DNA of 47,154 nt from a virus, in IMG/VR virus record IMGVR_UViG_3300005618_000027, positions 1-47,154 of that record, one strand, 5' to 3'. Position 1 is the stretch's first letter, and every line of letters begins with the position of its first letter. Shown piece after piece: positions 14,285 through 22,707 of this stretch. The translations under genes and the position numbers were made by a program. The notes beneath the pieces are model-generated. The model ran no database searches, had not been told where the DNA came from, and saw only the letters and a list, made by a program, of their open reading frames with translations.

Positions 14285-14954
14285 GCGCCGGCTGATTCTC
14301 TGCTCCCCAACCGAACGCGGTGAACACATCAACATTCTGCGACGCTCGATGGACGCGACCACGAGCCCGATGCCTGAACGTCGAGGCGTTGACTTCCTGT
14401 GGGCAGCAGACCAGGAATGGTGGGGGATACAACGCAAGACGATCAGCGATCTGTGGGCCAGCATCGAGGACGGCCGACTGGCGTTTGAACTGGCACAGAT
14501 CAGCACCGAGATTGTGCACTGCATCTTCATCATCGAAGGCAAGTTGATGGCCACGTTGGATGGCATCTTTAGTGTCGGTCGGCAACAGCGATCGGTGGCG
14601 ACCCACTACAAGGCGCTGATGACACTGGCTGGCAAAGGCTGCATCGTGTTGAACACTGAGAGCGCACAGCACACAGGTCTGGCGATCAAAGGAATTGTTG
14701 ACTGGTCGCGTGAGAGCAAGCATGCGTTGGGCAACGTGCGCCCAAAGGTGACAGGCAAGTGGGGGAAAGCTACGTCGCGTGAGTGGGGCGTGCATCTGCT
14801 GCAAGGCTTCGACGGGATCGGGTACGACACAGCCAACAACATCGTGGAGATGTTCGGCGTGCCGTTGGCCTGGACGGTGGACGAACAACAGTTGATGAGC
14901 GTGCCTGGTGTTGGCAAGCTGCGTGGCCGCAAGCTGATCGAGGCGTTGTCATGA
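14277..14954 (+). CDS. ERCC4-type nuclease with helix-hairpin-helix, 225 aa
   Basis: Resembles the XPF/Mus81 (ERCC4) structure-specific nucleases. The core is VDFLW (D39), then GIQRKTISDLWASIEDGRL, that is Q52-R53-K54 with D58, where the classic motif is ERKxxxD; phage members often carry Q for the first E. Two C-terminal helix-hairpin-helix motifs are likely (GFDGIGYDTANNIV and SVPGVGKLRGRKLIEAL). GTG start at 14277 overlaps the lysin stop by 8 bp, chosen over upstream frames lying inside the lysin. Coupled by ATGA to the UDG-like gene. Probably resolves branched intermediates. Confidence 0.75.
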   Translation: MVERRLILCSPTERGEHINILRRSMDATTSPMPERRGVDFLWAADQEWWGIQRKTISDLWASIEDGRLAFELAQISTEIVHCIFIIEGKLMATLDGIFSVGRQQRSVATHYKALMTLAGKGCIVLNTESAQHTGLAIKGIVDWSRESKHALGNVRPKVTGKWGKATSREWGVHLLQGFDGIGYDTANNIVEMFGVPLAWTVDEQQLMSVPGVGKLRGRKLIEALS

Positions 14955-15796
14955 ACCGCGACGAGCGACGAGGCATCATCCGACTGGTGCGTGAACTTGG
15001 CGCTGAGGTCTTGGTCAGCGTGCCTGATCATGTTCCGCTGTCCAAGCAGCAGCGTGCACTGCGACGCACCAGCATCGAGGAACAGGTTGCTACGTGCGAG
15101 CTGTGCGAGCTGCGCGCCGGGTGCAATCAGCCAGTCGTACCGCGCTGGCCGGGGATCACCGGCAAGGCACACGTCACCGTGGTGGGGGAGTCACCGACCG
15201 TTGATGATGACCGCAAGTCGCTGGCCTTCAGCGGCAGGGTCGGCAGACTAATGCGCGATGGTCTTACGACTGCCGGGATCAGCGCGGAGGACTGCGCGTA
15301 CATGTACGTGACGGCGTGCCGTGCGCACCTTGAGGACATGCCGCGACCACCATCGGTGCGTGAGATGGCGCACTGTCGCGACAACCTGTTGCAGTCCATC
15401 AGCGCAGCAGATTCCAAGTACCTGCTATTGATGGGGGCGAGCGCAGTGCGGGCGTGGCGATCTGACGTGCGACTGGGCGATGTCGCCGGCCGGCTGTTCA
15501 TCTGGCGTGGGCGATTCGTCTGGCCGATGTTCAGCGTGCAGGCAGTAATTCGTGGCACATTCCCCGTTCGCGACTGGCGCACACAGCTTGCACAGTTCGG
15601 CCAGATCGTCGCTGATGATGCCGGTGTCGACGCTCTGTACCCCTCGTGTATCGAGTGCGGAGAGAGTGTTTACGGCTACGACATTGATGGGCTACCGTGG
15701 TGTGCTGAACACTTAGCGTCACACGTGGCGAGTGCAACAACGCAAGATGCAGGGTGGGCCAAGCATCAAGTAAACCAGCAGACGCTGGGGCTTTAG
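14951..15796 (+). CDS. Family 4-like uracil-DNA glycosylase fold, 281 aa
   Basis: Matches family 4 UDG layout: CELC (C49, C52), then GKAHVTVVGESP (71-82), SGRVGRLM (94-101), then TACRAHLED..PP..REMAHCRDNLL with C123 and C142 as the other Fe-S ligands. However, the usual GExPG is GESPT and the HPS-like motif is TFP, so glycosylase activity is doubtful. A C-terminal addition, CIECGESVYGYDIDGLPWCAEH, is a zinc-ribbon-like domain. ATGA overlap with the ERCC4 gene. A structural or DNA-binding role is possible. Confidence 0.7.
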   Translation: MNRDERRGIIRLVRELGAEVLVSVPDHVPLSKQQRALRRTSIEEQVATCELCELRAGCNQPVVPRWPGITGKAHVTVVGESPTVDDDRKSLAFSGRVGRLMRDGLTTAGISAEDCAYMYVTACRAHLEDMPRPPSVREMAHCRDNLLQSISAADSKYLLLMGASAVRAWRSDVRLGDVAGRLFIWRGRFVWPMFSVQAVIRGTFPVRDWRTQLAQFGQIVADDAGVDALYPSCIECGESVYGYDIDGLPWCAEHLASHVASATTQDAGWAKHQVNQQTLGL

Positions 15797-15913
15797 GTCG
15801 AATGGCCTATTGCCTTGACGATAACCAGACACAAGGCTCACAGTGCTGCGTCACTCTGAACCTTGGTCGACGTACAAACAACCGTCGGGTGGACAATCAA
15901 GGAGCACACAGGC

Positions 15914-16180
15914 ATGACAGCATGGGCAGATCACTACCAGGACATTACACCTGACGATGAGGTACCGATGGTTGGTGCACGCATCTTGCAGACGATGAAT
16001 GAGCTTGGTGGCAAGCGGTATCAGTACACGAGCGATGGCCAAGCTGACGCCAGTGAGATTGTGTTCATGCTGCTGCTGGCGCTCGATACCGAGCTGGCCA
16101 ATGCGCGTGATGACCTGATGACATTGCACCAGGAGCGTCGCAACGTCGAGGGCGATGGCGGGCGTGGTGGTGGTGGCTGA
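15914..16180 (+). CDS. Small hypothetical protein, 88 aa
   Basis: The start at 15914 follows AAGGAG with a CACACAGG spacer. Helical, with FMLLLALDTELANARDDLM suggesting a short amphipathic helix, and a Gly-rich end (GGRGGGG). No family is recognised. The stop overlaps the next gene (TGATG). Confidence 0.6.
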   Translation: MTAWADHYQDITPDDEVPMVGARILQTMNELGGKRYQYTSDGQADASEIVFMLLLALDTELANARDDLMTLHQERRNVEGDGGRGGGG

Positions 16181-16365
16181 TGCCGACGTACATGCGGGGA
16201 CGCAATGCAATCGCGACACGGGTGTGGATCGTTGACATGGAACAGGTGCAAGTGTGGCGCGTGGTCTGTGACGTGTGCGGTGCGGTGTACGACCTGAAGC
16301 CCGACGAGGAACCGCCAGCGCGCTGTGCTGAATGCCGGTGCACTGTGATCACGGCAGTCGGATGA
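16180..16365 (+). CDS. Small zinc-ribbon protein, 61 aa
   Basis: The product has CDVC and CAEC (CxxC pairs with a linker), giving a likely zinc ribbon. The start at 16180 overlaps the previous stop, though a later ATG at residue 20 would leave the ribbon intact. No partner is known. Coupled by ATGA to the next gene. Confidence 0.6.
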   Translation: MPTYMRGRNAIATRVWIVDMEQVQVWRVVCDVCGAVYDLKPDEEPPARCAECRCTVITAVG

Positions 16366-16505
16366 GCGGCAAGGGTAAGTACAAGCGTCACCACGTGACA
16401 GGCAGCAACCCGCGACGCAAGACGGCGCGTGAACATCTTGGCAAGGCTGAGCCGCGGAGACTGAAGCCACCTTGGATCGACCGAACGTTGCCGTTCGATG
16501 ACTAA
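16362..16505 (+). CDS. Small basic protein, 47 aa
   Basis: Starts within the previous stop (ATGA) and ends 8 bp inside the excisionase gene. Very basic (GKGKYKRHH, NPRRKTAREHLGKAEPRRLKP), so probably nucleic-acid binding. No family is recognised. Shorter than most annotation cut-offs; coupling on both sides supports it. Confidence 0.55.
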   Translation: MSGKGKYKRHHVTGSNPRRKTAREHLGKAEPRRLKPPWIDRTLPFDD

Positions 16506-16680
16506 GCCAGGTGAGGTACTGAGCTACACCGTGATGGGTGCGGCGGCAGCAACAGGACTGTCGCGCACCACGCTGTATCGGTTGATGGAGGATGGCACCC
16601 TGCCCTACATGAAGGTGCGAGGGTGCCGTCTCATCGAGGCCGGCGAGCTGCGTGCGTTGCTCGCACGATCAGCCCAGTAG
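16498..16680 (+). CDS. xis: Excisionase-like HTH protein, 60 aa
   Basis: A small MerR-like/HTH_17 helix-turn-helix protein of the type used as excisionase or recombination directionality factor: MGAAAATGLSRTTLYRLMEDGTLPYMKVRGCRLIEAGEL. It lies convergent to the integrase and the two coding ends overlap by 12 bp, so expression of one can interfere with the other. Function is inferred from family and position. A transcriptional regulator is the alternative. Confidence 0.65.
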   Translation: MTKPGEVLSYTVMGAAAATGLSRTTLYRLMEDGTLPYMKVRGCRLIEAGELRALLARSAQ

Positions 16681-17787
16681 CGCGGCCATCTCGTGCACTG
16701 AGCCACGCACCACGGGTCGTGCCTTGCGGTATGTCAGCTCCAACATGCGTGTCGTTGTGTGCCCGAGTATGTCAGCGATCACCGCGTAGGGAATCTCCGC
16801 ATCGACCATCAATGACGCCGCGGTGTGTCGCATTTCGTTCGGCGTCCAGTGGCCAGGGATACTCTCGGTCAACATCTGAAACTCACGGTTGAGGTTGCGC
16901 AGTGCGATCAACGTGCCGGTGCTGGTGCGGAACACGAGCGGCGACACGATGCCCGACACGGCATCTTCGAGTTGCTGAATCTCACGATGGTTGCGCAGTG
17001 CATCGAGTACCCGTGCGCCGGCAGGAATCGTGCGCCGAGCCCGTGTCGTTTTCAGATCATCGGTGAGGTATGACTGACACGTCTTGGTGCGTTGCACGCC
17101 GCGCTTGACGGTGATGGTGCCCGCATCGAAGTCGATCGCATCCCAACACAGCGCGGTCAGCTCGCCCGGTCGCATGCCGAGATAGATACCAGTAACGAAC
17201 AGCGCATGCCAACGGTGGCGTGCGGTGAGTGACAGAAACTCCTTCGCTTGGTCCGCGGTCATTGCGTGCGTCTCACGTGCCGGCTTGACGTTGATCGGCA
17301 ACGTGATTCGGCGCGCCAGGTTGGTCGACATTTCCTCCCGCTTGATGGCGAAGTCGAATATCTGAGCGAGCACACCACGTTGCTTGCTGAGGGTGCCGTG
17401 GCTGTAGCCAGCGAGACGCAAGAACGCATCGTCAAGGTCACGCACTCGCAGTGTCGCAGTGCGTCGAGTGCCGAGTTCACGCTTCAGCGAGGCGCACCGA
17501 TTCTCGTAGCTGAACACGGTGCCGGGTGCCAGCTTGCGTCCCGGCAGATCGAGGGCGAGCCACGAGTCGATCACGTCACCAACGGTGAGGTCATCGGGAG
17601 CGATCACCCCGGTGCCGGTGATCCGATCACGCTCTAGCGTCATTGCCGCCAGCGCCTGCTTCGCCTTGTTCTGTGTCGCGACGGTCTTGCTCCTTCGTCT
17701 GCCGTTGGGCATCGTCAGCACTGCTCTCCATTGTCCGTCGTCTGTCTCGTAAACCGAGCCCATGCCGCTTGCCAGTGTCCTACTCAT
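16669..17787 (-). CDS. int: Tyrosine integrase, 372 aa
   Basis: Site-specific recombinase inserting the phage at the host attB. N-terminal arm-binding and SAM-like domains (about 1-170), then the catalytic domain with GIYLGMRPGEL (first Arg), TPNEMRHTAASLM (second box), DILGHTTT and the tyrosine in ELTYRKAR. The first His of the usual HxxR is Asn, as in many actinobacterial integrases. The start at 17787 follows GGAAGGA with a CACACACACA spacer; a longer frame to 17844 runs into the arm-site repeats. Its gene lies next to attP, and the 3' end overlaps the excisionase gene. Confidence 0.92.
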   Translation of the reverse strand: MSRTLASGMGSVYETDDGQWRAVLTMPNGRRRSKTVATQNKAKQALAAMTLERDRITGTGVIAPDDLTVGDVIDSWLALDLPGRKLAPGTVFSYENRCASLKRELGTRRTATLRVRDLDDAFLRLAGYSHGTLSKQRGVLAQIFDFAIKREEMSTNLARRITLPINVKPARETHAMTADQAKEFLSLTARHRWHALFVTGIYLGMRPGELTALCWDAIDFDAGTITVKRGVQRTKTCQSYLTDDLKTTRARRTIPAGARVLDALRNHREIQQLEDAVSGIVSPLVFRTSTGTLIALRNLNREFQMLTESIPGHWTPNEMRHTAASLMVDAEIPYAVIADILGHTTTRMLELTYRKARPVVRGSVHEMAALLG

Positions 17788-17832
17788 TGTGTGTGTGTTC
17801 CTTCCTAGTGATGGGGGCAGCAAGGTACCAGC

Positions 17833-18063
17833 GGAAAAGTGCATCTAAGTGCAGTAGCCCGAAACTCTCTGGTACTCACTGGTTGGTGTCCAATCATCCT
17901 ACCAGGGCAGTCAAGTCTGTGGCCAGCATGTGTAACCCACGTGCCGGGAACTTACAAGGCATAGGTCGGGGGTTCGAGTCCCTCTGCGCCCACCAGGTCA
18001 GAGGCACTTTTCGAGGGTTGAGGTTGACAGTCAGCCCACGAAAAGTGCAACTAAGTGCAGTAG
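17833..18063. other. attP with arm-type repeats and tRNA-derived core
   Basis: Two nearly identical 24-25 bp repeats (17833-17857 and 18040-18063), each holding two AAGTGCA units 11-12 bp apart, flank a core matching a tRNA 3' end; an inverted GGCACTTTT unit is at 18003-18011. This arrangement fits integrase arm-binding sites around the crossover core. The interval 17788-18220 has no gene apart from this site and a terminator. Confidence 0.8.
17951..17995 (+). tRNA. Partial tRNA (3' half), attachment core
   Basis: Reads as anticodon loop CTTACAA, T arm with GGTTCGAGTCC and acceptor end ending in CACCA. The anticodon would be UAC (valine). The 5' half is absent, so it restores the host tRNA after integration and does not act alone. 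The anticodon assignment is tentative. Confidence 0.7.
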
Positions 18064-18170
18064 ATTTGGAACGTACAGGGATTATCTGGCACTGACCGAG
18101 ACAAACTGCCAGGCCGCTGGACACTGGTGGTAGGGTGGCTACAGGCAATGTGTGTTGCCTTCCTGAAGCA

Positions 18171-18210
18171 GCGGCCCGGTCGGGAGTCGACCGGGCCGCT
18201 TTCAGTTTTT
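18171..18210 (+). terminator. Strong rightward terminator behind attP
   Basis: A perfect 12-bp stem, GCGGCCCGGTCG (18171-18182) with CGACCGGGCCGC (18188-18199), is followed by TTTCAGTTTTT. No rightward phage gene ends here. After integration it would lie just behind the restored tRNA gene and stop its transcript from entering the leftward lysis genes. Confidence 0.8.
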
Positions 18211-18220
18211 GGACTCGCAA

Positions 18221-18775
18221 CTACTTGTTCGAGAGCACCGGAATCAGCACCATCGCGGCGAGTAGCAGCGAGACGATGAAGCCGACCGCCGCGTAGATCG
18301 CGCCGTTAGCAGCGCGGTGTTCGTTGCGTTGCTCGTTCATGCCAAGCCGCGTCGCTTCCATCTTGGCGACCCGTTCCTTCAAGTCATCGATCCCATCGGT
18401 CGTGCCTTTGATCGCGGTGACGAATGTGAGTGCGAGTTGCTTGAGCTGTTCGGCTGTGCTCGCCTCTGTTTTCGCAATCGCCTTGTCGGTCGCTGATGTC
18501 TGCTCCTTCACTGCTTCTTTCTGTGCGGTGAGGGCGGCATCAACGGCGTCTTTGGTGTCCTTCTTTTGCTCAACACGTTGACGCTCGATGAGGTCGAGTT
18601 GCTTGTCGACTGACTCAAACTTTTCCTGTGTGAGTCGGTCGAAGTCAGCGAGGCGCACGAACATCAGATCGTGGAGCCCGCCGATTTCGCGCAGCAGTTG
18701 CGCGGTGGTCAGCGCCGAGGGATCGAGAACGATCGGCCGGCTGCCACCGTTGGTACCTTCCACTGGGGTCGTCAC
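18221..18775 (-). CDS. Coiled-coil membrane protein, possible lysis accessory, 184 aa
   Basis: A long coiled coil (about 45-140, for example QEKFESVDKQLDLIERQ, KEAVKEQTSATDKAIAK) is followed by one C-terminal membrane segment (AAVGFIVSLLLAAMVLIPV). GTG start at 18775, three bases after the holin stop. The form, coiled coil plus tail anchor next to a holin, is seen in phage lysis cassettes. It may be a second holin or a spanin-like or regulatory factor; the exact role is unknown. Confidence 0.6.
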   Translation of the reverse strand: MTTPVEGTNGGSRPIVLDPSALTTAQLLREIGGLHDLMFVRLADFDRLTQEKFESVDKQLDLIERQRVEQKKDTKDAVDAALTAQKEAVKEQTSATDKAIAKTEASTAEQLKQLALTFVTAIKGTTDGIDDLKERVAKMEATRLGMNEQRNEHRAANGAIYAAVGFIVSLLLAAMVLIPVLSNK

Positions 18776-18778
18776 GCG

Positions 18779-19075
18779 TTATCCGAGGCCGACGCCGGGG
18801 GCGAGCACTTCGTTGACATCGTGTGGCTTGTACAGGCCGACGTATGCAGCTTGCGAGGCGATGAATCCACCGATGGCGAGCACGACCGCGGAGCCGGTCA
18901 CATGAGCGGTGCCATCGGGCAAGGTGGCAACAACGATCACGGCGGTTGCGGTGCTGAGTAGTGCGTTGAGGAATTGCTTGAGCCACACGCTTGCAGTCGA
19001 CTTGGTGAGTAGCGAAACGGCGGCGGGTATCAGCATGGTCACGACAAGCGTGACGACGAGTGCGGAAATGGTCAT
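18779..19075 (-). CDS. Holin, 98 aa
   Basis: Three likely membrane segments: 4-22 (SALVVTLVVTMLIPAAVSLL), about 33-52 and about 62-80, with a short loop TLPDGTAH and a C-terminal tail, as in actinophage holins that permeabilise the membrane at lysis. The start at 19075 follows GAAGGA with a short CA spacer; an upstream ATG frame lacks one. Expressed leftward, divergent from the tail-fibre operon. The endolysin is elsewhere, in the early region. Confidence 0.7.
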   Translation of the reverse strand: MTISALVVTLVVTMLIPAAVSLLTKSTASVWLKQFLNALLSTATAVIVVATLPDGTAHVTGSAVVLAIGGFIASQAAYVGLYKPHDVNEVLAPGVGLG

Positions 19076-19170
19076 GGTCTGTGTCCTTCGTTGCTTGGGG
19101 TTCGATGACCAGGCACGCTCACCCCAGCAGAGAACGTGCCTGGTCTGTTGGATCATAGCGCATCCATGCA

Positions 19171-19194
19171 TTACACGTGGAGTATGCTGCAATC
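19171..19194 (+). promoter_or_regulatory. -10 box next to the tail-fibre start
   Basis: TATGCT (19183-19188) lies six bases before the ATG at 19195. TTACACGTnnAGTATG (19171-19186) also occurs within the regulator's promoter at 5967-5982. No good -35 is seen. A GGAG at 19179 could still act as ribosome site 12 bases upstream. Confidence 0.45.
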
Positions 19195-20361
19195 ATGACC
19201 GTGACGCAGGGGATCGAGACGATCAACAGCGTCGACTACCCGTACTACGACTCAACGGGCAAGACAGGTTCGCTGGTCGCGCCGACGATGACGACAGGCA
19301 CCGAGACGATCAACGGTGTCGCTCAAACGTGGTACAGCTTCGCCCGAGCTGGTGGCGCAGCGCCGCCGCCTGCCGGGTCGGGACCGATCAGCTACGACGG
19401 CCGGCTTGGTGGAGTCGCTGACACGTATGCACCGATGGACTTGGTGCCATGCGACGTTGGTGACTTGCGGGTTGTCGTGGCGATGTGCAACGTGGCGCAG
19501 ACCACTGACGTTGCCGGCTGGACACGCACGTCATTCGCGGTCGGCTCGTACTTCATCGGGGTCTGGTACCGCTACAAGGTTGCCGACGATCTGGACACGG
19601 TGCCGCTGTTGTGCATCCACAACGGGGTCAAGTATTCGTATGCGTTCAGCAACGTCGGTGGCGGGGCACTGGTCATCGGCCACGACGGGTACTGGTACCA
19701 GGATCACGGCAATGCACCGACGCAGAGCTACCAGCTCGCAGCAGACGTGGTACTGGCAGTCGACAGTGACACGTTCCTGGTGGTGCTTGGCGACGGTGCA
19801 CAAGCACTCGCCATCCCGACCGGCTGGCGTGTCGCTGATGTCGCCGGCACGTCGATGATGGGCAACGTGTTCAAGAAGGTTGGCAGCGAGTCAGCCGACA
19901 CGGTGCTCTCGCCTTTGATCACCAGCACCGGCACGACGATGTACGACCTGGTTGGCATCATGCTGGCGATACCGAACGTTGGTTCACCAGCGGTGCCCGA
20001 AGATGGGTTGACCGCGGCAACTGCCTACACGGTGCTCGCTGACGGTTCGACTGCGATCAACACGATCACGTCACCAGACATTCAGTGGTACAAGTTTGTC
20101 GCGCCGGCCACCACGAACTATGCGCTCAAGACGTTGGGCTCGACGCCGGTTGGATCGTTCGGGCTCGACACCATTCTCGACGTGTACACGGGTGACCCTG
20201 CTGTGTTGCTCACGTCGGTCGGTCACAACGACGACGGGCCTGGTACGTGGACGAGTCTCATCACGCTGGCGGCAACGTTGGGCGTGACGTATCACATCAA
20301 GGTCACCTTGTCTACTCCATCGGGTGCGACACCGACCGCGATCCATATGACGGTGACATGA
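19195..20361 (+). CDS. Tail fibre/receptor protein with PPC-like domain, 388 aa
   Basis: First gene of the rightward fibre operon. The N-terminal ~260 residues are beta-rich ([14 protein letters not shown], and a jelly-roll-like run). The C-terminal ~120 residues fit the bacterial pre-peptidase C-terminal (PPC) pattern: [45 protein letters not shown]. Such domains bind carbohydrate or assemble fibres. The -10 box lies six bases before the start, so leaderless translation is possible. Overlaps the next gene (ATGA). Confidence 0.6.
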   Translation: MTVTQGIETINSVDYPYYDSTGKTGSLVAPTMTTGTETINGVAQTWYSFARAGGAAPPPAGSGPISYDGRLGGVADTYAPMDLVPCDVGDLRVVVAMCNVAQTTDVAGWTRTSFAVGSYFIGVWYRYKVADDLDTVPLLCIHNGVKYSYAFSNVGGGALVIGHDGYWYQDHGNAPTQSYQLAADVVLAVDSDTFLVVLGDGAQALAIPTGWRVADVAGTSMMGNVFKKVGSESADTVLSPLITSTGTTMYDLVGIMLAIPNVGSPAVPEDGLTAATAYTVLADGSTAINTITSPDIQWYKFVAPATTNYALKTLGSTPVGSFGLDTILDVYTGDPAVLLTSVGHNDDGPGTWTSLITLAATLGVTYHIKVTLSTPSGATPTAIHMTVT

Positions 20362-21899
20362 GCGACCCAATCGTCATCACGATCAACGAGGGCGACTCGC
20401 TGATAGTGACCGTGCAGGAAGGGCCGATCGGCACACCTGGCGCGAACGGGATCGATGGTGAAGATGGGATTGACGGTGCCGATGGTGTCGATGGCGTAGA
20501 CGGTGTTGATGGTGCGCCGGGTGCCGATGGTGTCGATGGCGTAGACGGTGTTGATGGGGCCGCTGGTGCCACGGGCGCGACCGGGGCGACAGGGGCTACT
20601 GGTGCGGGTGGCGCGGCTGGCCCGACCGGGCTGACAGGGCCGGCTGGTGCCGATGGCGTGGACGGTGCGACAGGTCCGATCGGTCCCGATGGTCCGACTG
20701 GTCCCACGGGTCCGACAGGCGCGACAGGCAGTGCTGGTGCGACGGGCAGCACGGGCAGCACTGGCGCGACAGGCGCAACTGGTGCGAGTGGTTCGCCCGA
20801 CACGGCAGCACAGGTGCTCACCAAGTTGCTGACCGTTGACGGCACGGGCAGCACGCTCGACGCTGACCTGCTCGACGGGCTCGACTCAACGGCGTTCCAA
20901 CCAGTTGATTCCGACCTCACCGCGATCGCTGCACTGACCACGACCAGCTACGGACGTGGGTTCTTGGCACTTGCCAACTCAGCAGCGGGTCGGGCAACAC
21001 TTGGCTTAGGTGACGTAGCCACGTACAACGTCAGCACACTCGCACCCGACGCCGCATTCCAGGCGCTGTATCAGCCGTTGGATTCAGACCTCACCGCGAT
21101 TGCTGCGCTGGCGACCACGAGCTACGGGCGGGCGTTCTTGGCACTGGCAAACCAGGCCGCGCTGGTTGCGTTGTTGCCTGCCTATCAGCCGTTGGATTCA
21201 GACCTCACACAGATTGCTGCGCTCACGTCAGCGGCGGCCACGATCCCGTGGCGAGACGCGGCAGGAACATGGGGCTTGTTGAGTGCCGTGCAGCAGATGC
21301 GTTCAGCAATGGCTATCGCCACGGGTGGGGCGACGCTCACGTACTACGACACGGCGACCACCGCGGCAAGCACGTCGTTGACTGCCGCGGGTCGTGCGCT
21401 AATAGATGACAACGATGCCGCCGCGCAACGCACGACATTGGGTCTTGGCACGGCAGCAACAACAGCAGCGACGGACTATCAGCCGATCGACTCGGACCTC
21501 ACCGCGATCGCAGCACTGACCACGACAACTTTCGGGCGGTCGTTGCTTGCTCTCGCTGATCAGAACGCGCTCATCGCCCTGATCCCAGTGTCAATTAACG
21601 TGACGTGGACTAACGCGTCGTTCAACGGTACATGGGGCAACTACGGTTCGGGTTTCCAGACGTGCCAACAACGCCTTGTCGGAGATATGGTCTACCTGCG
21701 TGGCATGGCGGCAGGCGGGGCCACCGGCACAGTCATGTTCACGCTCCCAGTAGGGCGACGGCCGGCGCTGCCGATCATGTTCATCGCCTCGCACTCTGGT
21801 GGCAATGGCTTTGTGCAGATCAACGCCAACGGCACGGTTGTTGCCAACGGCACAACCACGTGGGTCAGTGTCGACGGCATCCAGTTCTCGATCCTGTAG
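20358..21899 (+). CDS. Collagen-like tail fibre, 513 aa
   Basis: The start at 20358 overlaps the previous stop (ATGA). N-terminal [15 protein letters not shown], then about 125 residues of Gly-X-Y (GADGVDG, GATGATG, GPTGPTG), a collagen-like triple helix, then repeats of a [17 protein letters not shown] unit (at about 20910, 21085, 21200 and 21490) that look like a trimeric beta-helix shaft, and a C-terminal head ([19 protein letters not shown]). This is typical of host-binding fibres that form trimers. The gene holds two exact 38-bp repeats. Confidence 0.75.
   Translation: MSDPIVITINEGDSLIVTVQEGPIGTPGANGIDGEDGIDGADGVDGVDGVDGAPGADGVDGVDGVDGAAGATGATGATGATGAGGAAGPTGLTGPAGADGVDGATGPIGPDGPTGPTGPTGATGSAGATGSTGSTGATGATGASGSPDTAAQVLTKLLTVDGTGSTLDADLLDGLDSTAFQPVDSDLTAIAALTTTSYGRGFLALANSAAGRATLGLGDVATYNVSTLAPDAAFQALYQPLDSDLTAIAALATTSYGRAFLALANQAALVALLPAYQPLDSDLTQIAALTSAAATIPWRDAAGTWGLLSAVQQMRSAMAIATGGATLTYYDTATTAASTSLTAAGRALIDDNDAAAQRTTLGLGTAATTAATDYQPIDSDLTAIAALTTTTFGRSLLALADQNALIALIPVSINVTWTNASFNGTWGNYGSGFQTCQQRLVGDMVYLRGMAAGGATGTVMFTLPVGRRPALPIMFIASHSGGNGFVQINANGTVVANGTTTWVSVDGIQFSIL
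20475..20557 (+). repeat. 38-bp direct repeat inside the collagen-like fibre gene
   Basis: Identical copies occupy 20475-20512 and 20520-20557 (period 45 bp, 15 codons). The period keeps the reading frame, so slippage could change fibre length. Confidence 0.75.
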
Positions 21900-21931
21900 A
21901 CACATAGCTGATCTGTACAGCATGCGTCTGG

Positions 21932-21943
21932 TATCCTGCACGC
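21932..21943 (+). promoter_or_regulatory. -10 box six bases before a start
   Basis: TATCCT (21932-21937) precedes the ATG at 21944 by six bases, with a TG at the extended -10 position (CTGGTATCCT). No ribosome site is seen, so a leaderless transcript is likely. Confidence 0.45.
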
Positions 21944-22291
21944 ATGATCCCCGGTCGACACGACCTGCTCATCTACCGCGGTGACGTGTGGGCGATTCAG
22001 GTGCAAATCCAGCATGCCGACCTCACGCCTCTCGACACGGGTGATGCCACGTTTGCTGCGCAGTGGCGACCGGCGCACGATTCACCGACGTTCGAGGACA
22101 TGCTGGTGACGTTGCTCGATGTCGGACTGTTCCGTATTGCGCTCACCGGGATACAGACACGCCGGATGCAGAACGGCATATGGGACTTCGAGATGCGCGG
22201 CGACGTGCTCACCGATCCACAGACACTGTTGCAAGGTGACGTGACGGTTCGCGGTGACGCCACGCAGCTACCACCGGAGCCGGAACCATGA
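21944..22291 (+). CDS. Small beta-rich tail/baseplate-type protein, 115 aa
   Basis: Beta-rich, with [31 protein letters not shown], resembling small Ig-like or BppU-type proteins that occur beside phage fibre genes. No ribosome site; a TATCCT box sits six bases before the start. The stop overlaps the next gene (ATGA). Confidence 0.55.
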   Translation: MIPGRHDLLIYRGDVWAIQVQIQHADLTPLDTGDATFAAQWRPAHDSPTFEDMLVTLLDVGLFRIALTGIQTRRMQNGIWDFEMRGDVLTDPQTLLQGDVTVRGDATQLPPEPEP

Positions 22292-22707
22292 GCATGTTTG
22301 ACGACGAAATCATTGTCATCACGATCAACGATGGTGGCGCGCCAGGCTTGACCGGCCCGCAAGGGACACAGGGCATACAAGGTGTGCAAGGTGCGACCGG
22401 CAACACGGGCGCGACCGGCGCGACAGGTCCGCAAGGTCCGGTCGGTCCCGATGGGATCAACGGCGTCGATGGCATTCCCGGTAGCACTGGTGCACCGGGC
22501 GCGCAAGGCATACAGGGTGACGCTGGGCCGGCTGGCCCGAGCGGTGGTCCCGCTGGTCCCGCTGGTCCGACCGGGCCGACTGGTGCTGCGGGCACGGACG
22601 GTGCGACCATCCCCATCCACATCGTGTTTCAGATCGTCTACGACTTCATTGCCGGCGCTGGCAGCATCGATCCAAACGCGCTGTACGTGATCATTCCGGG
22701 GCCGTAA
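22288..22707 (+). CDS. Second collagen-like fibre protein, 139 aa
   Basis: N-terminal [10 protein letters not shown] resembles the start of the 513-aa fibre (VITINEGD). About 85 residues of Gly-X-Y repeats (GPQGTQG, GATGNTG, GPAGPTG) follow, then a short non-collagen end ([15 protein letters not shown]). Likely trimeric and attached to the same base as the larger fibre. Coupled at both ends (ATGA, TAATG). Confidence 0.7.
   Translation: MSMFDDEIIVITINDGGAPGLTGPQGTQGIQGVQGATGNTGATGATGPQGPVGPDGINGVDGIPGSTGAPGAQGIQGDAGPAGPSGGPAGPAGPTGPTGAAGTDGATIPIHIVFQIVYDFIAGAGSIDPNALYVIIPGP

Noticed and set aside
17894-18220. Leftward 108-aa reading frame across attP
   Set aside because: It contains RDSNPRP, a well-known spurious product of reading a tRNA 3' end backwards, and it overlaps attP and the terminator.
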